A stretch of DNA of 15,299 bases from Clavulina sp. PMI_390 (Eukaryota; Basidiomycota; Agaricomycetes; Cantharellales; Hydnaceae). Made by a program: the position numbers and the translations under genes. The stretch lies in NCBI GenBank assembly GCA_015039315.1, contig WIDE01000122.1:1-15299 (forward strand), read 5' to 3'. A model generated the notes under the pieces. The model ran no database searches and was not told the DNA's origin. It saw nothing but the letters and a program-made list of their open reading frames with translations. Of this stretch, positions 1 to 8,145 are shown piece after piece (positions within the stretch are counted from its first letter, which is position 1; the number at the start of each line of letters is the position of its first letter).

Positions 1-300
1 ATCGCCATCAGCACTGTCCTCGGGTCCACCTACACTTCTTGGGTCGACTCAGCCTACTTGTAATCCCTTCTGGACTGCACGTCCACGTGGCTACCGGATA
101 AATCCCGCCCTTTTTGGCGTACGAAGCTGTCATCTTCTTTACAAGAAGTAATGCCAATGATTATCAACCTTTGTGACTGTTCATACTATCCTGCCCTGCA
201 GGGTACCAGCCCGTACGGCCGTTACTTCAAAGCAATTACCCCCGAAGATGATATTCGCAACTATAAGATACAGCATAATGCTCGAATAATGATCGGGTAT
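1..300. other. Non-coding flank, no gene recognised
   Basis: No convincing gene is seen in these 300 bases. They lie downstream of the stop codon of the minus-strand secreted-protein fragment that ends at 301. A short plus-strand frame that starts at 151 and overlaps that fragment has no recognisable motif and is probably chance. Confidence 0.5.
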
Positions 301-818
301 CTAATAGGTAATAGTAACAACTCCGTTGGTTGCACCATCAACGTTAACGGAAGCAGTGACTCCGTCAGCACTATCGCTATTAACAGACCAGGATAGGGCA
401 GGTGTTCCGCCTGTACCAGTGATCTGGATGTTGTTGAAAACGGTGGAACCAGCAGGATAGTCTGTAGAGGCAGTGATGCCGTAGCATTCGAGGGTCTCGG
501 TGGCCCAAACCAGCTCAGCCGAACCAGAAAGTGCAAGACCGCCGGCCGCCGGGATATTCGAGAATTCCGAAAGATAATTATAGGAGCTCCCGCTCTGTCC
601 CGTGAGGGTGATGAGACCCGTCAGCTCGTCACCCACGTTCACATTATAGAGTGTGGTGTAGTATGTCTAATTATGGCACCATGGATGAAGGAGCACACAC
701 GGTGAGGATTTATATCAGTGAAGACTGAGAGCTATCCGTTGAATTAGATGACTTACCCCGCCGGTTCCAACGTACCACGAGGCGATGGACCAATATGCGC
801 CACCACCAGCAGCGGAGC
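301..818 (-). pseudogene. 3' half of a secreted beta-sandwich-type family gene, 5' end missing
   Basis: Two exons are visible on the minus strand: 818-757 and 666-301, joined by a 90-nt GTAAGT...TTAG intron (756-667). The first encodes an SAAGGGAYWSIASWYV motif. The second continues with YYTTLYNVNVGDELTG and an Ala/Ser/Gly/Thr-rich beta-strand-like stretch, and ends with GVVTITY and a TAG stop. The tail is nearly the same as the partial gene at the right edge (26 of 30 final residues match by eye), so this is a paralogue family. I recognise the pattern from secreted hypothetical proteins of basidiomycetes, perhaps with a concanavalin A-like fold, but no enzyme function can be assigned. The exon that should precede it (VFLFNSIEP...ILQPVLQ in the copy near 13.4 kb) is absent. 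Upstream of 889 the sequence is unrelated, so there is no start codon or signal peptide here. The missing part may be the fragment at 13391-13895. Confidence 0.75.
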
Positions 819-880
819 CTGTCATACAACCGCACATCAATCCACAACATCAGCAACACGCCCCACAAGCCCAAAAAGGA

Positions 881-889
881 AATATTTAC
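881..889. repeat. Left copy of a 9-bp direct repeat at the family break point
   Basis: AATATTTAC is identical to 13382-13390. On the minus strand it reads GTAAATATT, which would serve as the 5' splice site of the 71-nt intron (889-819) before the SAAGGG exon. It marks the point where similarity to the secreted family stops. It could be a target-site duplication of an inserted segment. At nine AT-rich bases, chance is not excluded. Confidence 0.4.
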
Positions 890-1718
890 AGGCCTTTCGC
901 GGTCATGAAGGCTTCCTTGATTGCAACAATGAGGAGCGCGCAATATATTGAATTTGTAGAGTGCACACTAAATACGTAAAGAGGCATCACCTCAGTGGGC
1001 TCGAGTGCCAGACAGCAGTAAGGAATGGCGGAGGTCGAAAAGGTGCGGAGGAGTGGAGAAAGTCGCATCTATATTTGTTATGGTAGGGCTAAGGGTATGA
1101 AACTCATCAGCAAAGCGGTACAAAATCTAATTCACCCTAGTCAGGATTACTTCCTCGAAGCGCGCGACTCGGGAATTGTGTACTTGCAAAAATCCTGCCA
1201 CCAACGACAAGCGTCGATCTCCTTGTCTGGTTGCCGTCTACACCCCCCGTTGTCTTGAGCACCCCGAGGCGAATATTCCTGTCTCTTCCCCAAGCGTCTT
1301 CTTATGATGATGGAATCGTATCACTATCTGTTGATTGACCTACTACAATGCATTCACATAGACGATACCCCCAATGTTGTACATGCAATGTCTGCATCCC
1401 TGGTGTTCCGAATGTCATCTGAGTAAGCGTTTTCAACATGCCTACTACAGCTACGATACCAAAAACTGGCCTCTCTGTCACATGGGCTAATAGCCATCAT
1501 TGCGAAGATGAGCTGGAATGGTTGATGGGCATGCCAACTGAGCCGAAGTATCGTTTACTTATTCTGATTTTCAGCCTTTTTTTCGCCCCTTCTTTATGTT
1601 CCCCAACAGCGAGTATATGCACACTCATGAATCCGCTGTTCCTCAGGGTCGAGTGTACCTTAGCCAACAGTCCGTTCCCTCAGTATCATGGTAGTATGTA
1701 CAGTACGAACTCTATGCA
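890..1718. other. Long stretch without a recognisable gene
   Basis: About 830 bases between the family break point and the 3' end of the REC114-like gene. Short open frames exist on the plus strand (1025-1258, 1438-1797) and on the minus strand (886-1068). None shows a domain, consistent splice signals or a family motif, and one overlaps the 3' end of the neighbouring gene. Probably non-coding. Confidence 0.5.
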
Positions 1719-2917
1719 TCAAGATATATACATCGCGTCTTCCTCCTCGCAGTCGCAACTTATATTCCCTTTTTTTGCTTCGCCATCAGCATGCTAGTGT
1801 ACTTAGTCCAAAACTTGTGTTATTACACACAGTGGAAGTATTGCCTCCTTGAAAAAACTCACAAGTTTACGAAACTGAGGATCGGCTATTTTTCCATCTA
1901 CGATGGCGGAGATGTGCTCAAGCATGCTGGAAGGGGCTCCCTTAGCAGCAAGATGCATGGGTAATAGGGATAGTAAGACGTCTCGAGCACCGGCGCGATA
2001 ATGGGCTTTGCCGTTGGACAATAGTGGTGGTGCAAGGGCCGGCGGGGTATCTTCTTGAGCATTCATACTCGCGGAATTCGCGAGGTGGGAATGATTTATT
2101 GAGTACGGTCCCGCTCCGACTAGGTTTGATAGAGACGCTAAACCTAGAGGTTGTGCAGCAGTTAATCCTCCTGAAAGGCCCTGTAATACCAGTAGACGAC
2201 ACTCAGAGGGAGTCTGCCTATAGGATTTGGGTCGAGGATCTCCAGCAAATTTGTGCACATTGTTACCCTCCTTTGTAGATTGCACACGAGACTTCCGCAG
2301 CTTTGATATATCCTCACAGAAAATTGAGGTTTCGACCATCGAGATTAGCTTGTTCAAATCGCGATCGTTTGTGAAAATGATGCAAAAACGTCGACGGGCC
2401 TGAAAAGGAAAAAGGTTAGAAAGGTCAATCTCTGCCAACAGAAAACAGCAGTGCCATACGATTTCGGCGCCACTGGGCAAAATATGCTGAGGGGGGTCTT
2501 GGAACTCAATATATGCCGTAACATTGTCTTGGACCAGCCTGATAGGATGGTAATTCTTGCTCGCATTTGTCAGGCCTTCATCTCTATATAGCTTTCCCGC
2601 CAGCGACACATTCAAGTCCTCCTGAGCCAAAAAGAAGAAAAAATCAATATGCAAGCGAAATGAAAGAATCACACACAATACGTCACATAAGCAACAATTT
2701 CGACCCGCGAACTTTTATCTCCTTTCAGTAAAGCTTTCATTTGGGACTCTTCAATTATGATCAAGTGGTCCGAGCCGTCGGACACCTCAATTATACACAA
2801 GAAGACGGATGCTGACTTCTGAATATACTCTGGATTGGGATATGATCCGGCAGAGGGCAGCAGATAGTCGTCTGCCCGGGAGAAAGAGATTAATGGACAT
2901 ATCAGCTTTAGAGACAT
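1719..2917 (-). CDS. Putative REC114-like meiotic recombination protein (weak match)
   Basis: Predicted exons are 2917-2687, 2621-2460, 2399-1863 and 1793-1719, about 334 aa, with all junctions in phase 0. The start is the ATG giving MSLKLICPLIS. The last intron (1862-1794) has GTGAGT, a GGACTAAG branch-like site and CACTAG; if it is retained, the frame stops at 1803 instead. The N-terminal part alternates hydrophobic strands (VFLCIIEVSDGSDHLIIIEES) and ends in RRRFCIIFTNDRDLNKLISM, as expected of a PH-like domain. A Ser/Ala/Gly/Pro-rich middle is followed by a C-terminal helix with IADPQFRKLV. A PH-like N-terminus, loose linker and short C-terminal helix with a D-P-x-F-x-x-(F/L)-V core is the plan of REC114/Rec7, a partner of Mei4 and Mer2 in SPO11-dependent break formation. 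The assignment is inferred from layout and one short motif, so treat it as a hypothesis. The gene is divergent from the zinc-finger gene, with 77 bp between start codons, so the two may share a promoter. Confidence 0.4.
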
Positions 2918-2994
2918 TTGGTTGGGGTCGTTGTGAGTGGGTTGTGTGTACCCTTATTTTCTACTGTGTGCTCTCGATTTCCTTTTGTGCAAAA

Positions 2995-3762
2995 ATGGAC
3001 GGAGCAAAAGGAACTTTTGATTCTGTCTGGTGCCAAGCCTGTTCAAAGTGGCTCTCAAACGAGAAAAATTGGCGAGCGCATGTGAGAACGAAACCTCATA
3101 TCACAAGCCGAGAACAGATGTGGCAAAAGCAACCTTCAACACCATATGTCCCGCCGAACCCCGGCCAATACTGTGCCGCGTGCTTGTGTTACTTTCGTAA
3201 CCTCCGTAAATTTAACCAGCACCTCAAAGAATCTGATCACTATGATGCCTTAGCAGCCTTTAAAGCTGTTGCACCAAATTCGCTTGCGAGTAGTAGCCAG
3301 CTGCCGGATTCCGCACCTATGGAACAGCCTCCAGCCGATACTCGGCGTGAAAGCATTCCCACCGAAATAATCTCGTCGCCACATGTCCCCGAGTTCAACA
3401 TTGATACTGCAAGTCATGATAGTGACGAGAGCAACCCTGTTTACTGATAAGCTCTCTACCAGGCTTTAGCAGAGGCACTCGTTGAGATCACACCCTTGGG
3501 ATGGACTGCTGAACAATTTCTAGACGTGCTATCAGGTCCATCCAAGGAACTCGGTGATTTATTAGTCCTTCAAAGACCAGGTGTGTTCAGCGTCTGAATT
3601 AACTAGTCTCCTCTGCGAACCTCACCCAATGCATGGGCGCTTTATTTGTCAGATGAGCGCAGCTCCGGCAGTACCGTGATCGATCCAGAACTCCTCCTTG
3701 AAGATGAGCTTTCACAACAGGGGGCAAAACTCGCCCCGGGCACGAACACGACTCAAGGATAG
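2995..3762 (+). CDS. Two-finger C2H2 zinc-finger protein, with in-frame stops inside a 24-bp GT-AG segment
   Basis: The start is the ATG after AAAA at 2995, just ahead of the first finger. Two similar C2H2 fingers follow, each C-x2-C-x12-H-x5-H: WCQACSKWLSNEKNWRAHV...H near residues 12-35 and YCAACLCYFRNLRKFNQHL...H near residues 60-83. The long spacing of the histidines resembles U1/JAZ-type fingers that bind RNA or structured nucleic acid, but the target is unknown. A Ser/Pro/Glu-rich tail follows. The frame meets TGA TAA at 3445-3450. Coding sequence then resumes in the same frame (ALAEALVEITPLGWTAEQFL), and a normal 72-nt intron (3581-3652, GTGTGT...GTCAG) leads to a last acidic exon (3653-3762). 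Joining 2995-3438, 3463-3580 and 3653-3762 gives about 223 aa, but this needs a 24-nt intron (3439-3462), shorter than known spliceosomal norms. Either the protein ends at 3447 or the gene carries nonsense codons. Confidence 0.65.
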
Positions 3763-4256
3763 TCCTGTGCACGACTTGGTCTGGCGTCCGCCAATAGCCC
3801 ACGAGGTTGTCCGTGCAGCCCCAATAGTCTCGCTATCCTGTTTCAGTCTACCGTGCCTCGCGTTCCCGATCCTTTCTTGATTACTGCAATATTTCTTGAT
3901 CAGGCAGCGCATGATTTGATCCTTTTCGCAGCCATTGCTAACCCACGGCAACAGATCATCCAACTACATTTTGCGCGTTCCTCCCCAGTCTTGTACACTT
4001 CTTATTCATCCTTGCCACTATCACCCAGTAAATATTATCGCACATGTCGTGATTGACAATCGATGAGGTACTAATGGTACATGCACAGAGAGAAATGCGG
4101 GCAAGGAAAGGATACTTTCTGAGGTATCATTCAAAACAACAAGATAACAAGGGAAAGCTACAAACTGCCAAACTGGAGTCGTAACAAAGGAAGTTGCAAA
4201 GGTAACAATATGGAGGAACGAAGAGAAATTGGTGTTTGAGAAAGGCGAGAAGCAAT
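3763..4256. other. Intergenic stretch, no gene recognised
   Basis: This lies downstream of the zinc-finger gene. Short open frames occur on both strands (3698-3880, 3853-4056, 3712-3963), but none has a motif or a coherent exon chain. It is probably 3' UTR and spacer leading into the minisatellite. Confidence 0.45.
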
Positions 4257-4457
4257 ATTCGAATGCAGTGGTGGTGTCAAGATGACCGGGTTATTCGGAT
4301 GCAGTGGTGGTATCAAGATGCGAGAATTATGGAAGTGCGGCGATGGTAACAAGATGAGAGGATTATTCGAGTGCAGTGGGCGTGACAAGATGAGGAGTTA
4401 TGCGAGTGCAGTGTTGATGAAAGTTGAAAGGATTATTCGAATGAAGCGGTGCAGTGG
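4257..4457. repeat. Degenerate 36-bp tandem minisatellite, about 5.5 units
   Basis: Units start at about 4257, 4293, 4329, 4365, 4400 and 4435, with a consensus near ATTCGAGTGCAGTGGTGG followed by TAACAAGATGAGAGGATT. Units are 35-36 bp and the last is partial. The period is a multiple of three, so one plus-strand frame shows a 12-residue repeat pattern, but it has no recognisable gene context. It lies between the convergent 3' ends of the zinc-finger and homeodomain genes. A weaker related stretch (GGTAACAATATGGAGG) precedes it. Confidence 0.75.
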
Positions 4458-4676
4458 CCATTATTCAGGTGATAGGATCGAAATGTGATGAATGCATGGT
4501 GCGGATGGTGCAGGCAATACTAGGAGTGACGAGCGGAGATTGAAGTATGAGAAGCTGATTGGACGGTGCCGTGGTGATTATGCAACGAAACTTCGACGCG
4601 GGAGTCGTGGAGTTGCGTGAGTTATAGCAGAAGGAAGCGGTGGTGTATACATGTCGGCGTCATAGTACGAGTCAGT
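4458..4676. other. Spacer after the minisatellite
   Basis: Short spacer immediately downstream of the homeodomain gene's stop codon. It is GA-rich on the plus strand and shows no gene. Confidence 0.4.
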
Positions 4677-6477
4677 CTACTCCGAGTCGCTGCTGCGCAT
4701 GCGCTTGCGGTGGAGAGGCTTCACGTAGTTTTCGATGACTTTTGGACAGTTCTATGGGCATTTTTGAGAAGAAGAGAAAACAATAAGATAGAAGATAGAA
4801 CGAAGCATTCACAAAGTCGAGGGCGTACTCTGGTGAACCAGTCGTAGATCTGAACCCGATCAAGTTCGGTAGCGATAATCAGCCGATCCATCTCCGGTCC
4901 ATCAGGTTCGGGGCTGGACCCATCTTTATGCTCATCGAGCCATTTTTGCATGACGGCAACGCTTGGTGCTGGTAAAGCCCGATCGGGCGGCTGAAAGTTC
5001 GGGATTAGTTTCGGCCGGTTCTAAACATGGGGAAAGAGACGAGTAAGCATAGAGAAGGAGTGGATAATGCGAAGACGCACATGGATCAACCAACTGTGAA
5101 CTTGCACCTTTGTGAAGCCAGTAGCTCGACAGAGCTCCTTCAGCTGGTCTTGATCAGGGTAAGGGTTGTCCAAATTTTCCTCCGTCCACGCCGTGAGTAT
5201 CGCAACGGATTCCTTACGGAGACGCTTGTTCTCACGGTTAGGCGTGTAACCTTCAAGCTTTGGCCGGTTCTATATCATGTATAAAGAGAGAGAGAGCAGC
5301 GAGTCAGTACCGCTCTGAAGAGTCGAACACCAACCAGAAGAGAACGCACATGATTGATCCAATTCAGAACTTTGTCTTCAGGGGTGTCTGTAGCAATTGA
5401 GAGCGCCTTCAAATCCTCCGGAGTGGGTTTAGGATTCTCGCGATGCGAGTCAAGCCACGCCTGCAGGACTGCAACGACCTTGGGCGACAACGTTCCTAGC
5501 CGATGAGCATCTGGGAGTATCTTAGATCGGTTCTATAGGTAATTGGATCATAATAAGTATTGGGAAAGCACCCCAAAGCATTGGAAGGAAACAGGACGAC
5601 ATACTCTTCTCATCCATTGCAGTACTTGCTTTGGAGACTTGTTTGTCTGACGAGCCAGTTCTTGAAGGTCTTCAGGGTTCGGGTAAGGAGCGTCTTTATT
5701 ATCGATGTACCACTTCGACATGATCTCTTTATCTTCGGTCGTAAACACCACGGGAGGGTTTCTCTTTCTTGGGGAAGCTGCCTTCGTAGCCCTAGGCTGC
5801 CAACTCGGCAGGATTCTTGGTCGATGCTATGAACGAACAGCACACGTTATTTCTGTCCGCGCGAACACAACGTTACTGGTTTCATGAGCACTTACATGGC
5901 CAAACCAGGTCTTGACCTTTTCGATAGGTGCTCCGGTGGCCTGAGCAAGCTCCTGCCACTCCTTCTTGTTTGGTCTTGGGTTCGGTTCATGATCGAACAT
6001 CCACTTCGTCATAATCTCCTGTTGTTCATCGTTAAAGACCCAAACATTTCCCTCCAGCACTGCGATCATCCATGGCTTCCATGAGGCATCAAGGACAAAT
6101 GTCGTCAGACCAAACCCAATACCAGGACTCCTGCAAGAAATCACCTGAGCCCCGTCAATTTTTTTCGCCTTTTCTTTAAGAGCATCGAGCTCGGCGGCCT
6201 TGTCGAGGCACTCATCATCAGATTCTTCAGCGGGGATAGAAGCGTCGTCGTCATCATCATGGTCTTCGACACCTTCATCGGGGTCTTCTTCGCGGTGGTC
6301 AGGCTCGTGTTTGATTGTAGCAGGCGATCGAGAAGCAGAGGGAAAGGTAGACGCGACGGGAGAAGAGGGGACAAGACGTTCTCCACCACGTAAAATCGCA
6401 CCATTGTCTTCCTCTTCGGAATCGAGCGCATCAGCCTTGCGCTTTTTGATCCCTGTCTTCGAGGGTTTGGATTTCAT
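4677..6477 (-). CDS. Protein with five tandem TALE-like homeodomains, one per exon
   Basis: Six exons: 6477-5896, 5826-5605, 5532-5350, 5269-5081, 5020-4829 and 4751-4677, all joined in phase 0, about 480 aa. The N-terminus has Lys/Arg clusters and an Asp/Glu-rich region (residues about 20-110). Homeodomain-like repeats follow at about residues 147-194 (first), then exons for 195-268, 269-329, 330-392 and 393-456. Each has a helix 1 around a conserved Trp, a TALE-type loop (APYPNPED, NPYPDQDQ, NPKPTPED, NPRPNKKE), helix 2 (LxxLAxxT) and helix 3 ending W-(F/M/I/L)-x-(H/R). After every intron the next exon opens with NRPKL-like residues (HRPRILP, NRSKILP, NRPKLEG, NRPKLIP, NCPKVIE), which complete helix 3: Arg53 is kept except in the last, while the near-invariant Asn51 is His or Arg. 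The C-terminus is a short basic tail (HRKRMRSSDSE). Probably a nuclear DNA-binding protein; targets unknown. An unrecognised intron within exon 1 near 6145-6060 is possible, since that stretch looks less conserved. Confidence 0.85.
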
Positions 6478-6523
6478 GTCGGATAAAAACCAGATCGCGG
6501 GGTGAGAACTTTTTTGAGATGGT

Positions 6524-7961
6524 GTGGCGGAGTGGAACCCAACTGTACTGCGTGACGCAGCACGTGCCTCGGCGCTTATCTTCGCCGCCTACAATATGCA
6601 GGTTTGTTGGACTGAGGCTTTCAAACCCAGCTCAGACCTTCCCGTCCTGCTTAAATACATCATTATGTCTCTTTCCACACTCTTAAAAGCCGAAACAAGG
6701 GACATCATAAGCTCTCTAGTGCTCTACCGTCTCTCATAACTGTGATAAACACCTCTCCGTCCATCAAAATACGTCTCTCCGCCTATAACCAAGGCAGCCA
6801 AGTCCCAGTCGATGAGCTTCTTGAATGCGACTTAGGAAAAGTGCTGCTTCGCGCCTTGAATGAGGTACTCACATCTGTGCGAACACTCAAGGATCCTGAA
6901 CGACGTGAAATGTTTCTCAGGTGCAAACAAAACTCAAGCCCCATGCCTCACCACGTGCAATCAAACAGGAGGGTGACTATCTGACAAGTAAGTATTACCT
7001 TCAGTTCTGCACTTCGGAAGCACCTATCCCAAGGGAGCCTGCTGGGCGCGAACTGCATTGGTTTGATACAAGGAAAGTGTGCCCAACAACTGACTACTCT
7101 TATCATAATTCAGCAACTCTCGAACCCAAAAATGATGTGCAACACGCCCCTCCAACTCGATCAGATGGACCCCAAGCCTCACTCGACTGGCTCGAGATCG
7201 AAGTTCAGGCAAGACACCTAGCTCGACCAGGCCACAAGCTTCTCAGTGTGTTTGATCCGTTGATTCCGATCATTTTTCTCAAAAAATGGCAAGCTCTGCT
7301 GTACCGAGCGCTAGAGCAAGGCGTCGTAGGGTCAGATCTACTGTTCGATCATACTGCATTCTAGCTCACACCATTATGCAGGAAATACCCAGCCATCTTC
7401 CGAGACCCCTCCATGGTATGGATTTGATTCGCCTGCGCCCATTTTTCCTCTCACACAGTACGCTATCTAGGATGACTCCGACACTCTTGGTAGCTCCCAG
7501 ATTCCCATATTTGCAGAATCGCTGATGGAGATCCTCAGTGTTGACGATAGCCTGAAAGCAGACGTCACCGCTCTATGTGATACTGTGGGACCTCTGCGCG
7601 CCCGTAGAGCAGACGCGGCGTGGATAGCACTTTCAGTACTCGAATGCAAAGGCCGACGGTTGTTTTCTATGGGAGAGGTGGAGAAAGCTCGACAGTCCCT
7701 ACCCGAAGCCCCCCCGATTACCAACATCACTGAGGAAACTGCAGCCCCGCGCCTCCAGAATGGTATCAGGGAAGCCTTCGAGGTCTATCATGAAGCTTAC
7801 GTTACAGCTTTCCCTTCGCACAAGGTATTGATTCTTCTTACTGCCCATCTGCATGTCGAGCTGATGACCTGTGGCATCAACCCCCTGTTGTTCGCTAGTA
7901 CTTCACTAACTTGGCTAGAACGATACTTGGCCCTGAGACTCTACTTCCGCGAGCTAGCTGA
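6524..7961 (+). CDS. Unrecognised multi-exon gene
   Basis: Several linked coding exons of unknown function. The firmest part is 7382-7415 (encoding KYPAIFRDPSM), an intron GTATGG...CTATCTAG (7416-7470), exon 7471-7824 (118 codons, beginning DDSDTLGSSQ), an intron 7825-7898, and a last exon 7899-7961 ending in TGA. All fit phase. Upstream, an exon from about 6524 to 6601 (WNPTVLRDAARASALIFAAY) and one from about 6712 (LSSALPSLITVINTSPSIKI... to RDPERR-like residues near 6900) look coding. The exons between 6930 and 7340 are ambiguous because two frames stay open. The first coding frame has no ATG (the first usable codon is GTG at 6524; an ATG at 6519 is out of frame), so the true start or a first small exon is unresolved. 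The start region lies only about 45 bp from the start of the divergent homeodomain gene, and the 3' end converges on SPO11. No domain is recognised; it looks mostly helical and soluble. Confidence 0.55.
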
Positions 7962-8145
7962 AATGATTCCCCTCTTTGTACCTTATCATCTTGCAATATT
8001 AAGTAAACGCCTTGCACATTGATTCAGGAAGATTGAACCTGCCGCCTGATGAGCTCGAACAATTGATGATGGCAATAATTATTCGCACAATTAATTGTAG
8101 AGAATATGGATCAGACGAAGAAGTAAAGCTAAGTTTTGAGCCCGA

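Noticed and set aside
1438..1797. Plus-strand frame of 119 codons
   Set aside because: No family motif or splice context, and it overlaps the predicted last exon of the REC114-like gene on the other strand.
6200..6505. Plus-strand Ser-rich frame
   Set aside because: Antisense to the acidic N-terminus of the homeodomain gene; the Ser runs are complements of Asp/Glu codons.
4677..7961. Mating-type A (HD1/HD2) locus
   Set aside because: A divergent TALE gene next to another gene suggested it, but the neighbour shows no WFQNRR-type homeodomain and the five-repeat architecture does not fit HD1.
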